This document shows, one piece after another, positions 25,477-33,009 of a stretch of DNA of 47,497 nucleotides. Position 1 is the stretch's first letter. Each line of letters starts with the position of its first letter. Location: contig NZ_JXDG01000059.1 of the NCBI RefSeq assembly GCF_000820515.1, positions 1-47,497 of the forward strand. The letters run 5' to 3'. The notes below the pieces were generated by a model. That model was not told the origin of the DNA and made no database searches. It saw nothing but the letters and a program-made list of their open reading frames with translations. The DNA comes from Pseudomonas batumici (GTDB lineage Bacteria; Pseudomonadota; Gammaproteobacteria; Pseudomonadales; Pseudomonadaceae). The position numbers were made by a program, and so were the translations under genes.

Positions 25477-26382
25477 CTATGACTTAAAAGGCCTTGCTTC
25501 AGCATTCATCCAACTACTGATCAGGGAAGGATGAATACCTTCAAGGCTAGAAGGTTGGGAGTTGATAAGCCCATCACGCACCAAGTGAATCAATGGGTAC
25601 TCCACGTCTCGGGGATGAGCATCGCCACGATTCACGTCAATACAAAGCCGCAAAAGAGGCCATAACATGCATACGTAGCTGATTGGGGGATCAATATCAT
25701 CACCTGCGGACAAGGTGCCTGAAATGATCCCTCTCAGCATCCCAGCCTCATCGAATACAGGCCCTCCGCTCATTCCACCGTCAAAACGCGCCGCAACGCG
25801 AAAGCATGGAAAGGTAAAGTTACCACTGGGTTGACCGGCAGGTAGTATTTCCTCAACAACACCAGTTGATGTTGTGGGCTTATCGTCAAGATCGAGATGG
25901 TAACCACCATCCGCATTTGGAGTCGTCCGTGTTACTGAGCTGTGGTATCCAAAAGCAGCTATCGGAGAACCTACAGAAGGTGTCGTGAAATGCACTGGTG
26001 GTGTTCGCCACGCAATTGGTTTTGTTGGGTCACTACTGCTGTGTAGTCCGAGATGTAAAAGCGCCAAATCCGAGTCTGGGCAACGCCAGGCCGTAAAGAC
26101 GTTCCACACTGTGTATACACGCCCTGGGGTTAATTGATAGAGCCTTATGGCGTAATCGGAAATTACCTGTTCGTTACCTTCCGGTTGACCGAACCCGAAT
26201 CTAGTAGTGATATCGTCCAAGACGTGACCAGCGGTAACAGCCAAATAGCTTGCAATAACCACGGCGGTACCGATGACATGAGTTTCCCCTCCTGCAAACT
26301 CAACAAGTACCCGCAAAGCGATCTCGGATACGGGGGTATCAACAGGCTGCGGAACAAATGTTGGAGTGTGCGGAATAGCCAT
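25477..26382 (-). CDS. Trypsin-like serine peptidase (cytoplasmic, accessory)
   Basis: S1-fold peptidase, 301 aa. The catalytic triad is H53 (VTAGHVLDD), D105 (PDSDLALLHL) and S205 (DGGMSGGPVFDE). The oxyanion-hole region and IGTAVVIASYLAVTAGHV are typical of trypsin-like domains. No signal peptide or membrane segment is seen, so it should be cytoplasmic, unlike HtrA/Deg proteases, and it has no PDZ domain. The C-terminal 80 or so residues after the core are of unknown fold. AAGGAGA precedes the ATG. It sits between duplicated cassettes, in DNA of visibly lower GC than the core genes. Substrate unknown; stress, phage defence or toxin activation are possible. Confidence 0.8.
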   Translation of the reverse strand: MAIPHTPTFVPQPVDTPVSEIALRVLVEFAGGETHVIGTAVVIASYLAVTAGHVLDDITTRFGFGQPEGNEQVISDYAIRLYQLTPGRVYTVWNVFTAWRCPDSDLALLHLGLHSSSDPTKPIAWRTPPVHFTTPSVGSPIAAFGYHSSVTRTTPNADGGYHLDLDDKPTTSTGVVEEILPAGQPSGNFTFPCFRVAARFDGGMSGGPVFDEAGMLRGIISGTLSAGDDIDPPISYVCMLWPLLRLCIDVNRGDAHPRDVEYPLIHLVRDGLINSQPSSLEGIHPSLISSWMNAEARPFKS

Positions 26383-27081
26383 AAGTCATTCTCCTTGGAT
26401 GCTTTTAACCGATTCGAATCTGCATTCGAAATGCGGAGAATAGATCAGTTGATGGAAAGCACGCCGAAAACCTTTAAGAATCTGGCACACAACAGCTGCC
26501 CTACCGAAATGGGAGCCCAGGCATTGCTGCCAACTTTGAGACGCGACTGTCGATGTCAGCGGCCAGTGTCCACGCCATCAAGACCGGGTAAGAACACCAC
26601 CCACCCGATCGCTTAAACAATGGGTAAGAACACCCCTCCCCTGATCGCCAATGCCAGTGGTGAAAACCAACCCCATGAATGAGGCAAAAGCTCTCCTAAG
26701 CGATGTCGAATGATCCCATTGCGGAAACACCCCATGAATGAGCACTCCCCTGATACGGGGTGGAGCTGGAACGAGGTATGGGCAAGAGCGCGTCAGTGTG
26801 GTGGAAATACCACATGGCGCCAGCACCATCTCCGCAAAGTGTGGCGATGCTCAGTTGATCCAGGTGGTGTGGCGACAGTGACCACGCCTTTGCACCTTCG
26901 GCGGTTTCGTCAGAGCGGGTCTACCGTTCGTCGGGATCGAAACCACGATCCTCTACAGCCTTGCTCGGCGGGTCTGACGCCGACCAAAAACACCCAGCAG
27001 ACGGCACTGTGCATCCCATGGTGCGTCCCTTGAAAAAACGCAACGACAAATAACCAATAAATACAGCATCTTACCTATCCA
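26383..27081. other. Gene-free, repeat-rich stretch, possibly remnant of an insertion sequence
   Basis: About 700 bp without a credible gene. From 26548 (TGTCGATG...) several short motifs are repeated: GGGTAAGAACACC at 26586-26598 and 26622-26634, CTCCCCTGAT at 26636-26645 and 26745-26754, CCCCATGAATGAG at 26671-26683 and 26730-26742. A TGT-start followed by repeated short sites resembles one end of an IS21-type element, but no matching opposite end or transposase is present. Confidence 0.35.
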
Positions 27082-27152
27082 GTTCAAATGTCTGTGTACC
27101 ACCAAGTACTAAAAACGGCTTACCGTAAGGTAGGCCGTTTTTTATGTCTGGA
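27082..27152 (+). repeat. Direct repeat R1, copy 2: pseudo-tRNA end plus terminator
   Basis: Second copy of the tRNA-Met 3' end and terminator hairpin (GTTCAA... CTGTGTACCACCAAGTACT... hairpin... TTTTTT). One base is lost in the acceptor segment and the 5' part of the tRNA is absent, so it cannot be a functional tRNA. It closes the 24707-27081 segment like an attR site and also supplies a terminator hairpin. Confidence 0.8.
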
Positions 27153-27220
27153 AGGTAGGGAAGGCAAGAACGAAAAGCCCGGCGCAGGGCCGGGCTACCG
27201 ATACCACCCTACTGATACCG

Positions 27221-27781
27221 CTATTTTGCAGGCGTCGTGATCGGTGCTGGCGCTGGAGTGGGCTTATCCACCTTTCCTGTCTGATAGAAGGTGACGCTCA
27301 GAGCGGCAACAGCTATTCCTATACCGACCGCAGTCAGCATTGCCCCCCAGATGTTCAGCTTCAAACTGCCAAGGTGCGATATATCGTCTCTGATATTCGC
27401 TACAGACTCATCGAGCCTTTTGTCGCGTTCTGACTGAGCGGCAAGAAACCCAGAAAACTTCTCATCCCAGGCTTTATCGCGAATCGCCTGCTCAGCAAGG
27501 AACGACTCGCGTCGCAGGTCAAGCTCGCGTCGAATTGTCTCGTCGCGCAAGCCGATCTCTTTTCGAAACTCATCAGCGCGCCGGTCTGTTTCCCTCTCCA
27601 TGCGTTCAACGCGCTTATCCATCCGCTCTTCGATGGCGGATAAGGTTGAAGTCAGTTCGTCGCGAGTGATATCTGTCATAGGCCCAGTATCAATTTTTTC
27701 CTCGACCATGTCACGCCTCACAAAAGACGCTTTGGGTAGGTGCTCATCCTTGAAAAGCTCTACCCCCCGATATTGGCTCAT
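27221..27781 (-). CDS. Coiled-coil protein with C-terminal membrane anchor
   Basis: Unknown protein, 186 aa. Residues 30-140 are highly charged and helical (RRELDLRRESFLAEQAIRDK), predicted coiled coil. One membrane segment follows near residues 143-165 (MLTAVGIGIAVAALSVTFYQ) and a short Pro-rich tail (PTPAPAPITTP). The same architecture, much shorter, is encoded at 25046-25279 in the neighbouring cassette. Its ATG overlaps the stop of the upstream gene as ATGA, so the two form an operon. The terminator-bearing R1 repeat lies just downstream. Confidence 0.75.
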   Translation of the reverse strand: MSQYRGVELFKDEHLPKASFVRRDMVEEKIDTGPMTDITRDELTSTLSAIEERMDKRVERMERETDRRADEFRKEIGLRDETIRRELDLRRESFLAEQAIRDKAWDEKFSGFLAAQSERDKRLDESVANIRDDISHLGSLKLNIWGAMLTAVGIGIAVAALSVTFYQTGKVDKPTPAPAPITTPAK

Positions 27782-28101
27782 TGCTCCACGCCCCCGGGCT
27801 TCTCCGCAGGATTTTTCTCAACCCATGACAGAATTGTTCCCACGTCATGAGTCCTGGAAAGCCCACAATGGGTGCAGACGAGATTCAGGCTATAGGTTGA
27901 TTTCCCCCCTTGTGACATTCCTGTCGGTATCAGCACGCATCGTTGCAGGCCAGCGCCAAAAAATGGAATTTCCCACTTGTCTGTTCCGCAAGCAAAGCAT
28001 TTGCCGTCAGGGGTGATATTTTGGAAAAAGCGAACTGCGTCTTCAAAATTCAGTACTGGAGCATCGCTCAAAGCCGTGATCGGCTGATCACTACTGTTCA
28101 T
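27778..28101 (-). CDS. Small protein with two CxxC zinc-knuckle motifs
   Basis: Unknown protein, 107 aa from the ATG at 28101 (AGGA about 11 bases upstream); the longer frame to 28170 would run into the R2 repeat and is less likely. CFACGTDKWEIP and LVCTHCGLSRTHDV give two CxxC pairs, suggesting a zinc-ribbon fold. It is translationally coupled to the coiled-coil membrane protein. A related Cys-containing remnant may precede the gene at 25046-25279. Confidence 0.7.
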   Translation of the reverse strand: MNSSDQPITALSDAPVLNFEDAVRFFQNITPDGKCFACGTDKWEIPFFGAGLQRCVLIPTGMSQGGKSTYSLNLVCTHCGLSRTHDVGTILSWVEKNPAEKPGGVEQ

Positions 28102-28154
28102 CGTGTGGTCGTCCTGAGTGAGTGTCTTCCGAGCACCGGCAAGAGACGGTTCCC

Positions 28155-28259
28155 ATCCAGCCAAATGCATACCTTATCCCCCAGTGCTTTTCCTCGACCA
28201 GCAAGACATCTCTCTTTCCCTTGCCTGAAATTTCCTAGAAACTCCCGCCCTGTTGCGCC
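28155..28259. repeat. Direct repeat R2, copy 2 (105 bp)
   Basis: Second copy of the 25358-25462 repeat, starting ATCCAGCCAAATGCATACC. It lies immediately upstream of the cassette gene at 27778-28101, the same relative place as copy 1, which supports a promoter or recombination function. Confidence 0.85.
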
Positions 28260-28308
28260 TACCGATTTCGCTGGCTAGCCTTGAGTCGTCACTGCCAAAT
28301 CAGTGATC

Positions 28309-28460
28309 GGGTTTAGCAGCCCGGAGTCGATTGGCGCACAGCGCCCCCTTTAGTCAGGCGCTTTTTATTGCCTGCCTTTTATGGTGGCTGTGCGCAGGGC
28401 ACCTTCGGGTGCGCCGGGTTCTCCAATCGACCGGTCTGCTAACCTGCGTACAGCTGCCAC
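28309..28460 (+). ncRNA. C4-antisense-like structured RNA
   Basis: A strong nested fold: outer helices GGTTTAGCAG/CTGCTAACC and GTCGATTGG (28326-28334)/CCAATCGAC (28423-28431), an inner helix GCGCACAGC/GCTGTGCGC (28387-28395), and a UUCG hairpin GGCACCTTCGGGTGCGCC. Just downstream, CGTACAGCTGCCACC could pair with GGTGGCTGTGCG inside the fold. I recognise this as the C4 antisense RNA type known from phage P1/P7 and found in Pseudomonas ahead of short conserved ORFs. It lies about 60 bp before the DUF6124 gene. Confidence 0.65.
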
Positions 28461-28518
28461 CCCAAAATCGTTTAGCAGCGATGGTGTCGGCTCCAACCGA
28501 TTTGATTGGAGATTCATC

Positions 28519-28860
28519 ATGTTCAAGGTAACGCCTAATCCACCCATTTCATCCACTGTCGAAAGCATCGATCCACAAGCTGTCGACCGCGCCCTGTCTC
28601 ACTACCTGCAGCCAGAAGGCCAAGCGCCAAAACCGCCCAGCTCCACAACACCGCACAAACACCCACCCACCTCCCAAAACCGCGAAGACGCCCTGGTCAA
28701 CGCCAGCTCAATCCTCGACTCCGCTGCCGCCACCGCCTATGAAAATGCCGACAACCTCACAGGTGCCAACCGCAAGGTGGCGATGGGCATCGTGCATCTG
28801 ATCGAGCTGGCACAGCGGCAGGTGGACTCGGTGATAGAGGAAATGGCTGTGCCGGGCTGA
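28519..28860 (+). CDS. DUF6124-family hypothetical protein
   Basis: Small Pseudomonas protein, 113 aa, start at 28519 (GGAG eight bases upstream). The N-terminus MFKVTPNPP, the following DRALSHYLQPEG and the C-terminal VAMGIVHLIELAQRQVDSVI match the DUF6124 pattern I know (a TPNPP start, ALDHYL, then a helical C-terminus). Middle residues are Pro-rich and low complexity. Function unknown. Preceded by the C4-like RNA, which likely controls its expression, and followed by a terminator at 28949-28990. Confidence 0.75.
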   Translation: MFKVTPNPPISSTVESIDPQAVDRALSHYLQPEGQAPKPPSSTTPHKHPPTSQNREDALVNASSILDSAAATAYENADNLTGANRKVAMGIVHLIELAQRQVDSVIEEMAVPG

Positions 28861-29736
28861 CAAGAGCCGTGCGATGGGAGGCACTGGCTGAACGCCCTCT
28901 CATACCCCGCTCCCTTTTTGCCTTCAAAAACCTCACCGCTACAACACAAGAAAGCCCCAGGCACTCGCGATGCCCTGGGGCTTTTCTTTCTCTCAAGGAA
29001 AGATCGACGACCGCACCAGCTCCCGGTCGAGGGCACTGACCAGCCAACCGCCGGTCATCAGCGGCATGGACGGACCAACGACCCGACAGTGGTCGACGCG
29101 CTGTTTGATCGCCTGATCGGCGGTTGCACAGCACTCATCGAATCCTGACGAAAGCCAAGCAGCTACGGGGTAAAAGACCGAAGAAGAAACAATATCCTGA
29201 CCGATGCGTTAAAGTTTAGAAACCGGTCACGCTGTTAGTGAAACGATCGTCCACAATTAGCAAAATACAAAAATTTTCGTATTCGCCGATGAAATACACC
29301 TTGTTACACATTGACAGCCAGAATTTAACGCCTAGAATCGATGCTACAAATGAGCCTCTGGAGGGATCTGGAGGGAATAAAGTAAAGGAATACACCGATG
29401 CGTGAAAACTCTCGGCAGCACCGTATTGCAATATGCAATATTCCAAAATTATTCCTCCTGACAACAATATCCGCTCATCACACTTCTTTCTCACCGCCTC
29501 GCGGTGCGACTTCCATTGCCCCCATCTCACCTGAATTAATTTCGACTTTCACACCTTAGAAAGTGCTAGTTCGCAATAACTGACATTCATGCTATCCGGC
29601 CTGTCGTTGGCCGTTGTTAGCCTGTTCGCAATTTTCGAAATTATAACTTCGTTAGTTGTAGGGCGGCGTTCGCTTTAAAAAAAAAGCAGTTCTGATCAAA
29701 TGGAATTCCTGTTCTTACTCAAGGAGTGGCTTGGCC
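28861..29736. other. Long gene-free stretch upstream of the biosynthetic operon
   Basis: About 875 bp. Apart from the terminator at 28949-28990, no credible gene is seen. Positions 28991-29150 are GC-rich and may be the remains of a coding sequence, but no frame holds together. From about 29200 to 29700 the DNA is clearly AT-rich, unlike the core genes around it. It must contain the promoter of the 29737-39198 operon. A direct repeat GTTCGCAAT lies at 29569-29577 and 29624-29632, 55 bp apart. Confidence 0.5.
28949..28990. terminator. Intrinsic terminator, copy 1 of a repeated hairpin
   Basis: AAAGCCCCAGG and CCTGGGGCTTTT form a perfect stem around GCACTCGCGATG, with T-rich sequence on one side and A-rich on the other, so it could act in both directions. 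Nearly the same 40 bases recur at 39235-39276. Confidence 0.85.
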
Positions 29737-30786
29737 ATGTTCAAAAGTCGCAAGCGCATCGCACTTGATGATCCCAGTCTGGAACGTGTGAAGTTGACAC
29801 CGCAGATGCTCGACTACGATCGATTCGCCAGTCGTGGTCGTTCCCAGTACTTGCCCTATGTCATGGGTTTCAATGCCGCCGACTACCGTTCGCCATCGAT
29901 CAATACCGACCGGCTCGGCTTTCGGATCGCCCATGATGCGCAAGGCCAACCGATCAGTGCCGCTAGCCTGGGGACGCACGCCCCGAAGGCCGTCAATCTG
30001 CTGGTCGGGGCCTCGTCAGCCTTGGGATACGGGGCCTCCAGCGATGCCGCCTCGGTGGCGAGCCGCCTTGCCGCGCAGGATCCCGACGGTACGCCATGGC
30101 TGAATTTCGCCGGACACTGCTTCAATTCGACCCAGGAACTGATGTTGTTCGTGCTTCATCTCCACCGCTTGCCCAAAGTGCGCAAGATCGTGGTCCTGGG
30201 CGGCTTCAACACACTGGTCATGGCCCGTCTTCCCGAGTTCATTCGCGGTGACCTGCCGCCGTACCACTTCTGCGGCGATTACTATGAAAAGTTTGATGAA
30301 ATTGCCGAGGAAAATGGCGGCGAACTGCCACCCGTCAAACTTCCAAAGTGGCCGACCGAAACAACCGCGGTACCACCGATTGCACACACAGTGGCACGCG
30401 CCGGCGAAGACACGCTTAATTGTCTGACCACGTGGAAACGGCTTGCAGACTCTCTCGGCGCGGAACTGTCATTTCTCATGCAGCCCCTCGCGACCTGGGT
30501 AAGAAAGCCCTGCACCGAAGAGCAGAAGCTGTTCGATGAACTTGACCAGATTTCCCGATTTGGTACGTGGCAAAACTTGTATGGTGATATATCGGATCCC
30601 GCCGTCGCGGACCATTACGCCGATAACCTGGCCAGCGGTTGTCATGCACGGGGTATTCGATTCTGCAATCTGGTCGATGATTTACGTCAACGCCCGAGCG
30701 ATGAATGGTTATTTGTCGACCGCGCGCACTATACCGACCTTGGCAGTGATGTCGTAGCACGCGCCATTCATCGAAACCTGCAATAA
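29737..30786 (+). CDS. SGNH/GDSL-hydrolase-like protein, first gene of the biosynthetic operon
   Basis: Predicted hydrolase or acyltransferase, 349 aa. The blocks of the SGNH fold are present in altered form: nucleophile block LLVGASSALGYG (Ser93 in place of the Ser of GDS), Asn in GHCFNST (N130), VVLGGFNTL as block III, and C-terminal DRAHYTDLG with D328 and H331. No signal peptide, so it is probably cytoplasmic. AAGGAG lies 11 bases before the ATG. It could transfer or remove a group from a pathway intermediate, or cleave it from a carrier. Substrate unknown. Followed after 16 bp by a 31-codon ORF. Confidence 0.75.
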   Translation: MFKSRKRIALDDPSLERVKLTPQMLDYDRFASRGRSQYLPYVMGFNAADYRSPSINTDRLGFRIAHDAQGQPISAASLGTHAPKAVNLLVGASSALGYGASSDAASVASRLAAQDPDGTPWLNFAGHCFNSTQELMLFVLHLHRLPKVRKIVVLGGFNTLVMARLPEFIRGDLPPYHFCGDYYEKFDEIAEENGGELPPVKLPKWPTETTAVPPIAHTVARAGEDTLNCLTTWKRLADSLGAELSFLMQPLATWVRKPCTEEQKLFDELDQISRFGTWQNLYGDISDPAVADHYADNLASGCHARGIRFCNLVDDLRQRPSDEWLFVDRAHYTDLGSDVVARAIHRNLQ

Positions 30787-30802
30787 GGATTGAGGAGGCT
30801 TT

Positions 30803-30898
30803 ATGTTAAAGCGAATTCGCAAGGCACTGGGCGGGCTGTTCAAGAGAAAGAAAAAAGCCAAGAAGAAAAACAATTCCTCTATTTATCCAATGTACTGA
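30803..30898 (+). CDS. 31-aa lysine-rich peptide in the biosynthetic operon
   Basis: Very short ORF with an excellent ribosome-binding site (GAGGAGG four bases before the ATG). The peptide opens MLKRIRKALGGLFKRKKK, continues with a Lys/Ala run and ends NNSSIYPMY. More than a third of residues are basic, all before the neutral C-terminal nine. Its stop TGA shares a base with the ATG of the next gene (TGATG), as in translational coupling. It could be a peptide scaffold or precursor whose C-terminus is modified, a carrier, or a leader for coupling. Supported by position and Shine-Dalgarno, not by homology. Confidence 0.7.
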   Translation: MLKRIRKALGGLFKRKKKAKKKNNSSIYPMY

Positions 30899-33009
30899 TG
30901 AAGACTAATCGGCAGATCTTTTCCAGCTTCCTCGGGGCCCAGGCCGGGGAAGAAGCCAGGCGTCTGTTTACGTCGGCTTCCCTGCGCACCTGCCTCGATG
31001 CGGTGCCCGGAGCAGACCTGGCAGACCTCGACTTCACCAACGAGACGATCCTGGCCGGGCTGCCAGGCGTTGCATTCGAACGGCTGCGCCCCGTGCGCGA
31101 AGGATTCAGCAGGTTGACGCAGGCGCTCCAGGCTGACGAAGCAGGTGCCCGGGCGCTGCGGGCCAAAGCGGCGCTGGAGTCGGCGCCATTGCTGATCGGC
31201 ACCCAGTACCTGATTCATGGGCTGTGTGGCAGCTGGAACAACGAAGCGCGCTACGCGATGGCAGCGCTGAGAATCCATGCGGCGGATGTGGGTGTCGGTC
31301 AGCCGGCGGCCAGTCGCATCCAGCGCTATCAGGAGTTGCTGCGTCAGCATGGGCTGGCGGATGCCGGCGAAGACCTCTTGCGGGCCGGGGCCGACCCGAG
31401 GATCTCGGATGGGGCCTTCAACTTCGCCTCGACCCTGGTCCTGTTGGGGTATTTCCCGGAGTCGCTGATGGCTCAGGTCCTGGGTGCCAACCTGTACCTG
31501 CGTCATTGCGGGCTGCTGCCCTCGTTCGAGTTCATCACTCACGATGAGCCGTCCGCCGGCCAATTCCTCGATCTGCGTCGTGACCCCGCCGGTGGTACCG
31601 ATGACCTCGCCGCGCTCGCTGAAACGGCCGTGCGCGAGTTCCTCGTGCACGCGGGGGACTCCGGCCACGAGGGTGTACGCCAGGGTTACCTGTGGGCGCG
31701 CTGGCAGACCGAGGCGATGAGCGAGGCGCTGCTCCATGTGCTTGAGCGCTGGCTCGATCCGAGGGAGGCGGCGCGTCACCTGATCAGCCGTCGCCGGCTG
31801 GATGCTTGCCAGTACCATGAGAAAACGCGACTGAACAAGGTGCCGATGAAGCCCTTGCTGGAGGTCGACGATGCCTTGGCGTTCCTCGACCACCTCGCCG
31901 CCAGCACCTACGTGAGGGCGGGCCAGCCGGAGTCGAGTCCGCTGCTCACCAGCCTGATTTCGCCGCGGGGCAAGATGTTCCGCATCTTCAGTCGCGACGA
32001 CATCGCCATTCTTCATCGCTGGATCGCCGGCTTGCCCTATGCCGATGCGCCCCTGCAAGCCGCGGCCTGCCAGATGTGGAAGGACGACGGCCGGCTCGTC
32101 GGGGCCATCCGGGAGGACATCGAGGCGCCGGTCCTGGCGGCCAGCCTCAGCCCGCGACAGGCCTACCCGCGCCTGCTGCGGGTGGAACTCACGCCGGCCG
32201 AGGAACACTACAGCGGACACTACGTGACGCGCTGGCTTGCCAGGGCCGCACGTGGCGTCGCCGACGGACGTTGCCCATTGCCGGAGCAATGGGCGCCCGG
32301 TGTTCTGCGCCAGTGGTTGCAGGGCCAGCACGTGGCGTCCAACCAGGCACTGGAACAGGACGAAGAGCTGCCGTCCCGCGAGGACGTGGTGGCCGATATC
32401 CTGTCCCTGGCGCCACTGACGATGATCGACGGTGCCTGGCTGGCCGGGTTCGCCCATCCGGCGGTGGCCTCCACGGCGTACGGCAGCCGACTGTTCGAAA
32501 CGCTTTTCGATGAGCTGGGCAACGGCATCGAGGCTCAGAACCACCCCATCATCTACCGCCATCTGCTCAAGGCGATACAGGGCGAGTTACCGGCCACCGC
32601 CGACCCTGGCTACGCCAATGCGGCCTGCTTCAACGACGACGACTTCGAACTGCCCGTGTTCTGGTTATCGATCAGGCGGTATTCCCAGACCTACTGCCCG
32701 GAGATCCTCGGGCTGAACCTGGCGATGGAACTCTCCGGAGTCGGTGGCGGCTATCGGCGGACCCACAAGGCCTTGGTCGCCTATGGCTATCCGACGATGT
32801 TCGTGGACCTGCACAACTCCATCGACAACATTTCCACCGGCCATACGGCATGGGCTGCCGCCAGCCTGGATGCCTACCTCAGCGTATTTCCTCGAAGTGA
32901 CCGTGACGCTATGTGGGCGCGGGTCCGTACCGGATTCGTCGCGCTCAATCCACCCAGGGAGCAAACAATGCTGGATAAATTTCGCAAGAAAGTGAGGGCG
33001 CTGCTATGA
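30898..33009 (+). CDS. Large heme-oxygenase-like diiron oxygenase (HDO) family protein
   Basis: Protein of 703 aa. Its C-terminal 250 residues fit the iron-containing redox enzyme/HDO superfamily (UndA, BesC, SznF, RohS). Likely metal ligands are Glu in LFDELGNG (about 538), His in QNHPIIYRHLL (about 549), Glu in TYCPEILGLNLAMELSG (about 602), and His, Asp and His in VDLHNSIDNISTGHTAWA (about 639-650). The N-terminal half has a weak echo, GYFPESLMAQVLGANLYLRH near 184, suggesting a second degenerate HDO lobe. Members do N-oxygenation, desaturation or C-C cleavage on amino acids. The start overlaps the 31-aa ORF, and the stop overlaps the carbamoyltransferase start. Confidence 0.75.
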   Translation: MKTNRQIFSSFLGAQAGEEARRLFTSASLRTCLDAVPGADLADLDFTNETILAGLPGVAFERLRPVREGFSRLTQALQADEAGARALRAKAALESAPLLIGTQYLIHGLCGSWNNEARYAMAALRIHAADVGVGQPAASRIQRYQELLRQHGLADAGEDLLRAGADPRISDGAFNFASTLVLLGYFPESLMAQVLGANLYLRHCGLLPSFEFITHDEPSAGQFLDLRRDPAGGTDDLAALAETAVREFLVHAGDSGHEGVRQGYLWARWQTEAMSEALLHVLERWLDPREAARHLISRRRLDACQYHEKTRLNKVPMKPLLEVDDALAFLDHLAASTYVRAGQPESSPLLTSLISPRGKMFRIFSRDDIAILHRWIAGLPYADAPLQAAACQMWKDDGRLVGAIREDIEAPVLAASLSPRQAYPRLLRVELTPAEEHYSGHYVTRWLARAARGVADGRCPLPEQWAPGVLRQWLQGQHVASNQALEQDEELPSREDVVADILSLAPLTMIDGAWLAGFAHPAVASTAYGSRLFETLFDELGNGIEAQNHPIIYRHLLKAIQGELPATADPGYANAACFNDDDFELPVFWLSIRRYSQTYCPEILGLNLAMELSGVGGGYRRTHKALVAYGYPTMFVDLHNSIDNISTGHTAWAAASLDAYLSVFPRSDRDAMWARVRTGFVALNPPREQTMLDKFRKKVRALL

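Noticed and set aside
26578..26683. CRISPR-like array
   Set aside because: GGGTAAGAACACC occurs only twice and the other short repeats do not alternate with uniform spacers; no cas genes are present.
26548..27080. Intact IS21-type insertion sequence
   Set aside because: Repeated short sites resemble one IS end, but there is no transposase frame and no opposite inverted repeat, so only a remnant is conceivable.
28991..29150. Possible gene remnant after the DUF6124 terminator
   Set aside because: Short GC-rich frames exist on both strands, but none can be matched to a known protein or given a start site.
29216..29530. Minus-strand frame of 104 codons in the AT-rich leader
   Set aside because: Composition and codon use are not gene-like, there is no ribosome-binding site or recognisable domain, and it lies in the probable promoter region.
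30883..32562. 559-codon open frame antisense to the HDO gene
   Set aside because: A high-GC shadow of the plus-strand gene; the plus frame has family motifs, coupling on both sides and the operon direction.
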